Shown here: positions 44,901-56,357 of the stretch, one piece after another
Numbering within the stretch: the stretch's first letter is position 1
How the letters are laid out: the number at the start of each line of letters is the position of its first letter
Assembly (NCBI GenBank): GCA_027596075.1
Contig: JADGJC010000037.1
Span: 5,404-69,403 of the forward strand
Reading direction: 5' to 3'
Source: Rhizophlyctis rosea
Taxonomy: Eukaryota; Chytridiomycota; Chytridiomycetes; Rhizophlyctidales; Rhizophlyctidaceae
Length of the DNA: 64,000 bases
Made by a program: the position numbers and the translations under genes
Notes under the pieces: model-generated
The model's input: only the letters and a program-made list of their open reading frames with translations
Told to the model about the DNA's origin: nothing
Databases searched by the model: none

Positions 44901-47900
44901 CACAAAGAACCGAATATCCGCCGCATTCTTCTTGTTCACCGCATGGTAGATGTGCAACCGGCGGTTATCAATAAAGCACGGCTTGACCTCAAAGTTGTTC
45001 AACCGCTGCAACTCAAGTTGGTACGCCATGGCCGGCTCAATGTGGCGGATAACCAAGTCCTCCGCGTAATCCGTCGCTTCCTTGAATGTGAAGTACCGTG
45101 GGAACGAATTCTCCTTCACAACCATAAACGTAACCCTCCGAACCGCCTTAGCCCTCAACAGTCCTCCCAACTTCTTCACAACCTCATCCAACCTAGCCCT
45201 AGCCGAATCATCCGCACTCAAAGACGTCGCATCATCCTTAATCGCAACATTCAACACATTCGCAAACGTCCCGGGACGACGACCACTAAGAGGTGAAAGA
45301 GGAGCCGCATCGCTCGTACCGTACTTCTCAACAACAGCCGGCAACTCCTTTTCCAATTCCTCCAAGTCAGAGAAGGCGCACATGGCACCCTTACGGCTGG
45401 TCTTGGAGTCGAACCTCAAACTCGTCAAGTCCGAGAAACTGCCAACAACGCCCTTGCCACCGCTGAAGGAGTGACGACCGGCTGTCTTGGTGCTGATGAG
45501 GGCGGTGGAGGAAGATTGGCTAGCGGGACGCAAGACAAACTCCCATTGGAAAACAACAGGAGTGTCCTCCAACGCTTGCTTGACACTAGTGATGGAGTAC
45601 GCCTGGTAGGTGTGGAGGATGTAGGTGTAGAACGCCGCGGCACGAACGGCAGTGTCTTCGTGGTAGAAGAAGCTTGGGAGAACATCCAAGATAGCGTGGT
45701 TGGCGGTGATGAGCTTCGAAAGGTACGAGTAATCAAAGGTCTGACGGACGCGGTCTTGCTCGTCACGGACGGGTTTTACCGAGCTAGAAAGGATTTGGTA
45801 CGTCTGGTTGTGGCGTTCCTCATAGCTAGGGAGTTGGTAGTAGATGAGGAGTTCACGAGCCTTAAGGGAAACCTTGGCGGTGGTACGACCCTTGAAGTCA
45901 GCGAGTCTGCTGACAATAGGCATGAACATGACTTTGCCGTCGTCGTTGTCGGCGCGGACGTAGTCCAAGAGGCAGAGGACGAGCTCGCTACGAGTAATAC
46001 CCTTGCTTTGAGCCAAGGCGATGGCAACAGCGTGGGAGATGTCGTTCTTGTGGATGTCACGGAGGGTCATGAGGACGTCTTCGTAGCGCTTCTCGTTGAA
46101 CATCTCCTCAACCGAGATGTAAGAGTTGAGAAGGGAGGCAATGATGCTGCGCTCATTGTTCTTGAGGCCCAGGCTGTAGCGGTCGATGACTTGCTGGATA
46201 GGGATGAGGTGACCGCTGAGAGCCGCAAGTTCGTCGGGAGAGACGCTGGACTTGCAAGACTGGATGTGTTGTTGGAGGATCTCGGCAGGGAAGGCATCGT
46301 GGGCCTCACGGAAGTGGTCGAGTTCGGAGTGGAGAGCTGCGTCGAGCTTGCCGGGGATACGGCCAGCAACAGAGGAGAGGACTTGCGAGAATTCGAGGTA
46401 AGGAAGCTCAGGATCACGGAGGAGGTCGACAAGTTGGCGGATGAGGACGAAGATTTCGCCGTTGTACTCGTAACCGTCAAGGATGGAGTCGATCTTTTGC
46501 TTCACTTGCTCGTACTTTTGGTGGATCTTTTCACCCTGGACTTGCGGGGCACTAGATGTTGTGGAAAAAGGCAGCGATGAGTATCTTCACAGCAAAAAGT
46601 TACCACATCAACAGTCAAGACGTACCCAAAAGCGGGGAACTCGCCATCAAACAAGGTAGCCCGCTTAACACGGGACGGGTCGTCAAGTTGAAGGTTACCA
46701 ACAACATCACCAGTGTTCAAGACACTACCGGCCGGCAGAGTGAACTTGACCAACCCACTCTCAGTAGCAAGAAGAGGCATGTACATCTTCATGACCTAGA
46801 GAAAAACAAAAAACCGCATCAATAACCCATCTCAAAACAAATCCTCCCAACACCCAGAAAAGAATCAGCAACAAAGAAAAAACACCAACCTCAATTTCCG
46901 CAAACGCCTCCCCACTCTCAATATGCGCCCCGTCCTCAACCAAATACCTGACCAACTTCCCCGGACTAGGACTTCTCAACTTCGTCGGATCATTATCCTT
47001 CTCCAACAGGCAACTCTTCCCATCAAGTGTTAAATGCGTAACATGACTCTCCTCCAACTGGAACACCAAGTGTTTCTGTCCATCCAAAAGAACCAACAAC
47101 CCCCCATCCGCCAACTTCTTCGCAACAACTTCAACGGAGGAGCCGTTAACGGTAAGGAGGTACTTCTCGGGACCGGAGAGAGCGACGTGGATTTTATACT
47201 GAACGTTCTGGTAGATGAATTCAACACTCGTAGCAGTCGTCAAAAGCGCCCTACTCGGAGTCTGCCCCTTCTCCAACCCACTAGTATACTCCCCAACATT
47301 ACTCTCAAACCTCGCATGAGCCTTCACAACCGCCCCACACACCGCCGTCAAAATCGAATCCGGTTTCTCAATCTCCACCTTGCGCGCAATCATCTGGTCC
47401 AACCACCCCGTCGTGATCTGGTTATCGATGTACGTCGAGGTTTCGAGGATCTTAACGAGATATTCGGTGGTGGTACGGAAGTCGCCGCGGATGGAAAGTT
47501 CTTTGAGTGCCATGACGAGGTTTTTGCGGGCGTCCGGGCGGGTTTCGCCGTATGAGAAGATGTGGCCGAATTGGGAGTCGGCGTACTCGTGAACACCACC
47601 GCTGGCGTTGACGGAGAAGTATCCCCATACGTTGCTGTTGGAGCGGAAGTTCAGTTCGAGGACTTTACCGCTGTTGGGTTTGAATCCGGCGTCCGGGTTT
47701 TCCGCAGTGATACGGGCAGCGATGACGTGTCCTTTTGGTTTGGGTTTGCGGAGGATGGTGTGGGACTTTTCGTCCGAGAAGTCAAAGTCGATGTCGGAGG
47801 TGCCGTGAGGGGTGAGGCCGTACATGGTGCGGATTTCGCGGATGCAGCAGAGAGGGATGCCCATGGCGACTTGGAGTTGTGCGGCGGGGATGTTGACGCC

Positions 47901-49408
47901 GGTGACCTGTTAGATGATGGAAAATGGTTAAGTTCTCAATCTTTGAAGGCGGAAAATGCCCCATCAGGAATGTAAACAAACACGAATACATACCATCTCA
48001 GTAGTAGGATGCTCCACCTGCAACCTAGGATTCAACTCCAAAAAGAAGTACTGCCCCGTACTAGGCTCATACAAATACTCCACCGTACCCGCACTGACAT
48101 AACCCACCAACTTGCCCAACCTAACCGCAGCAGCCTCCATCTGCTGCAACGTCTCCGGAGGCGCAATCGTAATCGGCGCCTCCTCCAAAATCTTCTGATG
48201 ACGACGCTGAGTAGAACAATCACGTCCAAACAACGCCACGGCGTTGCCGTACTGATCAGCCAGAAGCTGAACCTCCAAGTGACGCGCGTTCCGCACAAGT
48301 TGCATGATGAAGATCGGGGAACCGGGAACTTCACGTTGGACTTGGATGAAGGAGGAGTTGAACTTCTCTTCGTCTTCGACGAGACGGATACCCTTTCCAC
48401 CGCCACCTTCGGAGGCTTTGATCATGACGGGAAAGCCGATACGTTGAGCGTGGGCGAGACCTTCTTCGACGTTGTGGGTGGTGGCTTTGTGGTAGATGTC
48501 TTCGGGGACATAAGCGTGGCCCTGTTCGTCTTTGGTGTCGACGGTGATGCCTTCGCCGGACCAGTTTACGCAGGGGACTTCGGCGGATTGGGCGACGATT
48601 GTGGAGGCGATTTTGTCACCGAGGGCACGCATGGCGCTGGCGGGGGGGCCGATGAAGACGACGGGGGGGGAGAGGGTGGAGAGTTTGTCGGCGAGGATTG
48701 GGTTTTCGGATGCGAAACCCCAGCCGACCCAGACGGCCTGTTTTTTGGTGATTGTATTGTGGTGAGTTTGTGTCAGCCTTCCCGCGCATTAGCAGCTTCC
48801 CCTGATCCAACCCGACTCCTCACCCATCTCATATACTGATCAGCGTCGCAGATAAAACTAATGAAGTGCTTCGCACCCATTTGGCCAGCTTTGCTGGCCA
48901 TAATGGCGCTTCGCGCATTTATGTCAGCTTCCCTGACAATCCTCTCGCTATCGCTCACATAATCAGCCAGCTTCGATGGCAACCCATCCGCCACCGCCCA
49001 CCAGCACACCCACTCCAAAACACACATTCGCTATCGCTCACAACAACTCACATGAACACCAGTCCTCTCCGCAATATCCACAATCAAATCCACATTAGCA
49101 TAATTATGATTACTCGTCCCACCAGGAACCTCAACATACTGATCCGCCATCCTCACAAACTCCGCATTGACTTTCAAATCTTCCGGCGTACACATAGCGG
49201 TGAATTGAATAGCCCTCTCATCCCCGAAAGTCTCGTAGGACCATTTTCGGATTGAGCGAATGGCTTTAACGGCCGCCATGCCGTTGTTGGCGATGAGGAC
49301 TTTGGTGATGGGGGTGTGGCCGCGGCATCTGAGGACAAAGTCGCGGACGGCGGAGGGGGCGGAGGAGGTGGAGGTTGTTGGTGTTGGTGTGGAGGGGGAG
49401 GCGGCCAT
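41965..49408 (-). CDS. ACC1: Acetyl-CoA carboxylase, single-chain eukaryotic type
   Basis: Biotin-dependent carboxylation of acetyl-CoA to malonyl-CoA, the committed step of fatty-acid synthesis. It is likely cytosolic because no targeting peptide is seen. Seven exons: 49408-49052, 48737-47994, 47906-46890, 46795-46626, 46551-44228, 44154-43984, 43916-41965, about 2244 residues, close to the yeast enzyme. The biotin carboxylase has [20 protein letters not shown], the ATP-grasp loop [11 protein letters not shown] and the [14 protein letters not shown] active-site block. The biotinyl motif EVMKM is split by an intron after EIE, with the biotinylated Lys at about residue 709. The central domain follows, then carboxyltransferase ([41 protein letters not shown]). 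Intron 1 (314 nt) is a hairpin-rich outlier. Large antisense ORFs over this gene are shadows of its codon bias. Confidence 0.97.
48738..49051 (-). mobile_element. Hairpin-array intron 1 of ACC1 (introner-like)
   Basis: This 314-nt intron compares with 67-94 nt for the others in the gene. In a row it holds GTGC-TTC-GCAC (48866-48876), TGGCCAGC-TTT-GCTGGCCA (48882-48900), GCGC-TTC-GCGC (48906-48916) and TGTCAG-CTTCC-CTGACA (48922-48938). On the sense strand it also has two GAGCGATAGCGA words and a G-rich GGTGGGCGGTGGCGG tract. A related GCGATAGCGA word is in the eIF3a intron. Overall similarity to the ABC/eIF3a elements is lower, so it may be a second subfamily. Confidence 0.5.
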
Positions 49409-50177
49409 GGTTGCGCCTGTTATGGTGTTGGTGGGAGGGGAGAGGTGGGAAGAGGGGTTGTTAGTATGGGTGAGGTGTAAGGCTTTTGTGGTATGGCACG
49501 AGCCCCGTCACACCTCTCAATTACGCAGGATCCGCGGGAAGAGGTATGTAGGTATCACTCAATATGATGTAGGATGTAAGACTAAGCACTCCCCAACCCC
49601 CGTTGGCAGATTGCAAGAATGTCGGTGTCGAAATGTCCAAAAAGTGCAAGAAGATCTCTTACGACTTTCTTGCTTGTCCCTGTCCCAACCACAGACACGC
49701 TTCGTTGGCCAGTCCCAACCAGACAAAATTGAGCCGTGCAACCGTGTTCCGTTTGTCCGCTCGCCCGCCCCTTCAAAATTCCCAATTGACCGCACCCACT
49801 CTCCCGGACTGTAACCGAGTCCCCAACCGGCATCATTTTGCTATGACGAATGGCATATTGGTTTACCCGTTACACCAAATCCATCAATAACAACTCCCAT
49901 CAGGTTGAGCCTATGCCACGGTGTCACCCAATATACCCATATCGGGTAATAGTACTCGATTGCCATCAGCCAGTCAACAACGCGTCCCGACTGCCCGTAA
50001 ACAAACAAGCTGCGCCACGACCCCAACTCCATTCCCAACTGGCGCGGCTATCCGGAAAAACGGACTCTCCTCCCAATTCGGACATACTCCCTGCTCATTG
50101 CACCCATCCCAAATATTCTCCCACGCCCGAAATTTGACAGGTAAACGAAAATAAGGGTCCTCACAAACAAACTCACC
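49409..50177. other. ACC1 upstream region
   Basis: 5' flank and probable promoter of ACC1. No gene is supportable. If the minus-strand gene at 50528 has a second exon it would lie here, but I could not identify it. Confidence 0.5.
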
Positions 50178-50528
50178 ATCAACGGGTTCACCGACGACTT
50201 CTTGGAATTCAACGGTCATGCTTCTGGGTATAGTGATGGGTGCGCTCTTACGTTTGCTGTTGCTGTTGCAGTTGGTGAAGGGATCAAGATCGACAGTCTC
50301 AGGAAATGTGGTATAATCCGATGTAACGACAGACCGGCTGCGTGTTGGTGTTGTTGTTGGTGACTGGGTGGTTCGCTGTGACGCGTCAAAAGACCCACGA
50401 GGAGGAGAAGCAGGAGCAGTAAACAATCGAGCGGCGAAAGTATTACGCGTCGTCGAGTCGGAATCTGGCGACGACGGTGAAGATATGTGGTAGTGGCCCG
50501 GTAATGCGCGCCAGAAGGAAAATCGCAT
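50178..50528 (-). CDS. Hypothetical Ser/Thr/Pro-rich protein, first exon
   Basis: An open frame starts MRFSFWRALPGHYHISSPSS and is rich in Ser, Thr and Pro, ending near EFQEVVGEPVDG where a GTGAGT donor occurs at about 50177. The frame continues open to 49974 without it. No domain is recognised, and no convincing downstream exon was found. Possibly a short disordered protein. Confidence 0.35.
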
Positions 50529-51917
50529 GCAGATGATAAGGAGGGGGAGGTGCTAGGAATGATAGCGGAAGATGGTTATGTGTAAGATGTAAATGAGAGA
50601 TTCTCTATTGTTTGTGTCTATGTAAATATGTGTATTTGACAGGTGGTGGATAATGTACAAGGCGAAGAGGACTGTTTGTGGGCTGGTTTGAAGTTGGGCG
50701 CTGTGGCCAAGGAAAGGCTCCTTTGAGAAACGATGGAGGATGCGCGGAAGGGGCACACGTTTTATGGAATGGGTTGAGTGACAGGCGCAGACCTCAATCG
50801 GTGGCTACCGAGTGTCAAACAGCCAAGAGGAAGAAAGGTTTGATGCACGATGGGAGGGAAGATCAAAGAAGGCAGGATGAATAGGTTTCTGATGGTGCCG
50901 ATGGAGACAGCAATCTATCCCTTCTGGTTCAAAGTGGGAAACCTTCGGCCACCCGAGCATCGGTTTGCCGGGTCTTGCATGAATATCCCCCTGTTGGTGT
51001 GACGCACAGACGCTCATTGTGGCAGCACCCTTCTACAGTGTCGTTGATGTCCTCCTGTTATCCCGCGCATTTGGTGTTCATTCTCCTTGTTTCTGTGGCA
51101 AAGTGCAAATCCTTCAACCAGCCCTTCTTTCATTTCGCTCAATCGGTGCAACTTCCTTCCCACCCTCCTCCTTTCACCCGCGCTTCCCCAGCTGCCGTTT
51201 TATGCTTCACGTTTGTGTTCTCGGATAGTGGTGCAGGGACTCGTCGGCTTGAATCTCGGCTTTCACCAATGGACCGAAATGGTGGACGAGTTGGGCTCAC
51301 TGTCCTTTATGGGTGGCACAGCTCCGATAATGATCGATCGCATCGTTGATGGTGGATGTGGCTTGTATGTTTTGGTGTGTCACGATGAGATTGATAGCCG
51401 GTGATTGCAGCCGGATGGATAGTCAGATCAGCCGGCAATTCTGAGTGGTTACTTACATGAACGCACTCTCTGAAAATTGTGAACGCAATGCTGAAAGACT
51501 TGGAAAGAAAAAAGGAGGTTCGGAAAAGGCCACACACACGAAATGTTGCTGCCATCATTCACACCATCTCATTATGATATCAGATGCCCTTCTCTATTCA
51601 CTTCCGTTCTGATGATCTACCTGCCACTTCAACATGACACAAGATGCAAGCCATAGTGCGGGACGTCGCGTGATCAAAAGAAAAAAAATGCCCGCAAGCA
51701 CACGGAATTCTCCAGTGGACGCATTGAATGTGTGTGTGCACCGCAGCAACCTTCGGTCCATGCGGTTTGCTTGACGGAGTAAGGGTGAACGTGGAGGAAA
51801 CTGGTTGGACCAACGCGTTTGTTTACAGAACCCCGTGGCGCAGTACATCAACCATAAAAGCCGTCATCCCACCAAAAAAGATACCCAGACGCAACTCAAA
51901 GGCTCACAGATGAAACC
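50529..51917. other. Intergenic region
   Basis: Only short overlapping ORFs. Nothing recognisable; the right end is the promoter of the small gene at 51918. Confidence 0.6.
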
Positions 51918-52259
51918 ATGCCACCACAGCTTCCCATCCACATCCTCCTCTTCGGCAACTCCCCCTCCATCGGCGCTCTCCTGCAATCCGCCCTCACGCC
52001 AAAATACACCCTAACCCAATTCACAACCCTCCCGCAAATTCAAGACGAACTGAAACACCGACACGCGTTGTACGACGGTCTACTTGTTGGTGGGGGTATT
52101 GATGGGGAGAGTAGGCAAGCTGTCAGGAAGGAAGCAGAAACTGTAAATGTTAAAGTGGTAGAGTTGCCGCAGGGCTTTGCGCGGGATGTGGGAATGGAGA
52201 ATTTGGGTGTGAAGACGGGGAAGGTTTTGGAGGGGGTTTTTGGTGGGAGGGAGGAGTGA
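51918..52259 (+). CDS. Small hypothetical protein
   Basis: 113 residues, single exon, starting MPPQLPIHILLFGNSPSIG. Predicted alternation of strands and helices (IHILLFGNS, then a helix SIGALLQSAL, then YDGLLVGGGI, later VNVKVVELPQ) suggests a small Rossmann-like alpha/beta fold. It lacks a complete nucleotide-binding glycine motif. Function unknown. The composition is clearly protein-like and the only large antisense frame is shorter. Confidence 0.55.
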   Translation: MPPQLPIHILLFGNSPSIGALLQSALTPKYTLTQFTTLPQIQDELKHRHALYDGLLVGGGIDGESRQAVRKEAETVNVKVVELPQGFARDVGMENLGVKTGKVLEGVFGGREE

Positions 52260-55200
52260 TGGTATCAATATTGGACAAAGTGGTCAAGATTGTACGAAGT
52301 TGTATGGAGATGTACGCAAGTAAATCAATTGGTTATCTTCGCGGACGTTGTTTTTTCTGGAATATGAGATTGGGTGAATAGCATCACATGAGCGTAAATC
52401 AACACATATCGCAAGTCCCAAAGGCATCTGAAATTGTCTATGAAGAGCCGCACCTCAGCTGTTACTCAGTTGTCTCACTCAATGCCCCCCGGAAATCATG
52501 CTTTCTTTTTGGCTCCTCCCCGAGCTCTTGCAATTTTTCAAATTTGTGCTGGTCAATGCATCAACGTTCTCTACTCTCCGGGCAATAAGTCATCCAGACC
52601 GTGAGATAGAAGCGATGTGGTGCACACCATTCAAGCACTTCAGACCGGTTATCCAACCTCGCTGAAAGGTTTGTATAACTCATGTGGCAGAGGCTCCCAT
52701 TCTGAAAAGGCACTGCAATGTACTTAACGTTCGGATTGAATGCTTCTTTTTCTGGGGTTTGTGGTGAGAGCCGTGTTTTAGTCGGCAATTGGTTTGTTAG
52801 AGCAAAAGCTCGTACAAATTGGATATGCTTCCTGATCTCCTAACGATTATCTTGACGGTGTGCCCACACTGCCACCAGACATGAACAGGGCCAATTTTAT
52901 TCTTCCTTTTTCGAACAGGCCGTAAGTTTACCCCCTCCATACGGACAGTACAGTAAGACCTTACAGCTGACAAAACAAGTTAGACCATCACCACCACACG
53001 GCTACTTTTAGTTATGATTCTTCAAACAATCAACTTGGACAAGCCGAACCCTCAGATCATTAAACATACCTTCTCCATGGCCGCCAAGTATGTGAGCTGG
53101 CAATTGCAAGGTGAAGCTCAGGGCAAAAATCATTCAACGGCAGTCTCAGTGAACCCAACCAGGAGAGGCATCGCCAACCTCCAAATCGACCTTGGTGGAA
53201 ACTCTGATGTGGATCTATTGATTCTCGTCTGCAAGTTGGTCAAGACTTAGCGGAATGCAATCGACATACTATGTAACCGTAAACCTTCAGAACTTCATAC
53301 GGAGTCGCTTGGCATCGGCAATGGAAAGTAGTCACTCATGTCCTGCAAACTGTGGCAATGTTGCAACCATACTGAGTATAATGCGATCCACAGCAAATCA
53401 AGATTCAGCATCCAGGACGAAAAGTAAGTTTGCAATTTCAAGTCATGTTACACTCCTGGATTGCCAAGCCAGGTCTAGTTCACGGTCTGTAAATCCCTTT
53501 GGGAGTTTCGATGTCTGTTCTTTTTTTCCACCGATTTGATTGATCCATGACTTGGGATGACCTTGGTACAGGTTGACATATAGAGAGATGTCAAAGTTTC
53601 AAAATTCATTGAAATCAGTCCAGGCTGACCCATGAACAAATGATCATACAATTCATACTGCTGCACAGCGTCCCGCAAGGCAATCACCCTCCTCCAGCAT
53701 AGTGTGGTGTTGATCCATGCCGCGGTATATCTCTATTCCTTCTCGCACATCGCATCTGTCCGTAAGTAACGGCTGATGAGCATCGGATTTGATCGTGATA
53801 AACAAATCAACACTCTCCACACTCAAGAATAATTCACCCGTTGCCGTCATGTCAAACCCAGACACACTCCCACCACCGAATCTCCAGCGTTGATTCACTG
53901 ATAGGCCGAAAAATATGTGTGTCAGGACCTTGCGTGTTATCCGCATCACAAAGTTCACAATAGTGACAATCTTACGTCAACTTTGTACCAATGTGCCTTG
54001 ACCAGGATTCTACGGAGACTAGATGACCTTGATGCATAACATTGTCGGTGGGCAGATGTGAACACATTTTTGTGAGCCGTATTGCTATTCATCTCTTTCT
54101 AAGTACGGGTTTTGTTGTTGCCTGTGGAACCTAAGCTATTAGATGCACTGCGTTCCATGTAATATTCTTTTTGAAACCCGCTCTGGGAGAGCCGGGCAAC
54201 ATGCTATCATTCATTTGTATGTGATCCCAGTTTTTCCTAGTTAAGGCCGTCGAGCCGCCCCAAAAAAGTAACGCTCCCCAACGATTGTTGGAGTTGCAAA
54301 GTTTGCAACTTCGAGCGGTGAAGCTTTGTTGTCCACATAGTTCATAGGTATTACCCACTCACAAGGCGGCGTCATGTCCTTTGTCTTGAGTGGACTGGAG
54401 CTTCACCGCCGCCTTTTGAATAGTTTACCCGTTTCCGATGATCACAAGAATTGGTGTGCTTATCCTCCCAAAATTGAGCAAGCCGGTCAATCTGTTGTGA
54501 AATACAGCGCGTTGGGATTTCTTTTTGAGGTTGTGGTGGACCTCCCATACACATGACCGGATCCAGTAAGTCAAATTCATAACACCTCCTGCAATCACCC
54601 TTTTTGGTCCCTGAATGCTGTTTAGAACCTCCGCAGAGTCTAGAGAACGGATTAGTGATCTCAGATTGATTTGTACGCTTGGAGCTCACGCCCATCAATT
54701 TGACTGTCAAACCTCCTCTGGCAGGTGGTGGTGCAGATGGCATTTTGAGCTCTTCCACAGCTTTTGGAAAATGAGAAATCCATCAAGACATTACCAGCAC
54801 ATGGAGAGCCGAGTTTGTGATAGTTGTTTGGAATGGAAATGCCATTTCTTCAATTGCCCTCTACCAACAAAGTAAACGGTGCGCACTCCCTCCAAAAACC
54901 CTTGATAAATCATGACGCTCGATGAATCATTCGTGCCGGGCGATTGTTGATTGTGTATACACAGTATCAGATCCCACTCCATCAGAGTGGTTGTTTTGTT
55001 CGGGGGTAAGGACCCTGAAACGTGTCAACCAAAGCCGTAACTGCCCCTCTCACAAACACACGTAGCACAATGTAGCGCAAAACCCATCCAAAGTGCCAAG
55101 GAAGGCCGCTGTGCAACTTGTCCTCCCCCCTGCTCCGAGTGCACGGAGCTTTTCAAAATCACCAACCCACCTCCCTGGCCTCATCGAGTTCGTCGTGCTC

Positions 55201-55712
55201 TATCTTGGGCTCATCTAGCTGGCCAGCCAACAAAGAAGTGGCATTATCTCGCAGACTCAATACCTATGCATGTGTGCCCTCTGGCCTCATACTATTTCAG
55301 TTAAGGAAGCTGAAAGAGTATAAGGCAGCCCACTGGCATTTGAAGTGCAATGAATGGTAATGTCAGCTGTGTGGGCATTGTGGTCGAACTGCGATGCCCC
55401 CTTCCAAAATTCCAGACCGATGGTCTTTCGAAGCCCCTTTTAAGGGGGAGGCTTTGCGTTGCACAGCACTCGACCTTTGCCAGCCATGTGTATGAGACCT
55501 GCAGACTGAACTTAGCCACTCAGAAGGGCGGGTTAGGAAGAGTTGGTGGCCAGGTTGATGGCAAGAAGGTTGACGCGAACTTTCGCTGCTCCGTCTCCCT
55601 TCCAATGAGCAGCTCTTCCACCTGCGCTCTTAGCTGAAAGTCCTCAGATAGACAGCAGAAATCTTGCCACGACAAGTACATTAGTTCGTCAACCGTAACG
55701 ACCAGCCGTACT
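52260..55712. other. Gene-poor region upstream of the NLR-like gene
   Basis: No complete gene. Several short protein-like but broken frames occur: 53014-53250 plus (KYVSWQLQGEAQGKNHSTAV), 53653-53958 minus (RWRFGGGSVSGFDMTATGEL) and 54372-54758 minus. They lack domains and continuity and may be decayed exons. The last few hundred bases are the presumed promoter of the NLR gene. Confidence 0.45.
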
Positions 55713-56357
55713 ATGATACAGGGCGGCAGCAAACATAAGGGCGTGGCTCGCGGTCGTAGCAAGCAACGAACAACAGCCCCACCTGCAACAACGCCTGCCC
55801 ATCCACATGTCGTCTCGTCCGTGTCCACCAATGCTTCATCCACCAATGCTTCATCCACCAATGCTTCATCCACCAATGTTTCATCGCCGACCACACGAAC
55901 CGGTAGCAATGTACGGCCACCGTCAAGAATACCGATCCCGTCAAAAGGTCGCTCGACACGCCAGGCACCTGTCATTTCGCCCGCCAATCCATCGCCGCAG
56001 ACCACGCCGATTGCCAACCATGGAGGTGCATCGCAGAACCTCTCCGCTCCCTCAACAAGTTCCGCGACGCCGCAAACTACTGCCACGTTACTCACCATGA
56101 AGGAGAAGTACGACGTAATGATCAGCTACTGGTAGGTCTTTCTTGTTCCTGGTATTGCATACAATTTCTCATGATATCCACACAGTTGGCCCAACAAACC
56201 ACAAGTGGCAGCCATCAAAGATGCTCTGGTTGCCCGCGGATATCGTGTGTGGTATGATGAGAACCGAATGGGTGAAGTTGGGCACATATTAGACGGCATG
56301 GAGGAGGGTTTGACGGAAAGCAAAGTCGTCTGTGTGTTTTTGTCAGTTCCGTACACG
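55713..56357 (+). CDS. TIR-encoding exons of the NLR-like gene
   Basis: The first two exons are intact and in frame with the third. They could by themselves encode most of a TIR protein: 139 complete codons in exon 1, then exon 2 through VFLSVPYT. The remaining TIR part (NSKNCKREL to about LLYFDFAHRS) follows from 56412 in frame, before the first frameshift at the C9 run. A truncated TIR-only product ending at a TGA near 56757 is therefore possible. Confidence 0.65.
55825..55884 (+). repeat. 15-bp tandem repeat, four copies, coding
   Basis: Four copies of a 15-base unit containing CCACCAATG encode NASST-type pentapeptides (NASSTNASSTNASSTNVSS) in the disordered N-terminus of the NLR-like gene. 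The last copy differs by one codon. The repeat keeps the frame and is a likely length polymorphism. Confidence 0.9.

Noticed and set aside
44193..46580. Long plus-strand ORFs (367 and 369 codons)
   Set aside because: Antisense to the central and C-terminal ACC1 exons, with no recognisable features.
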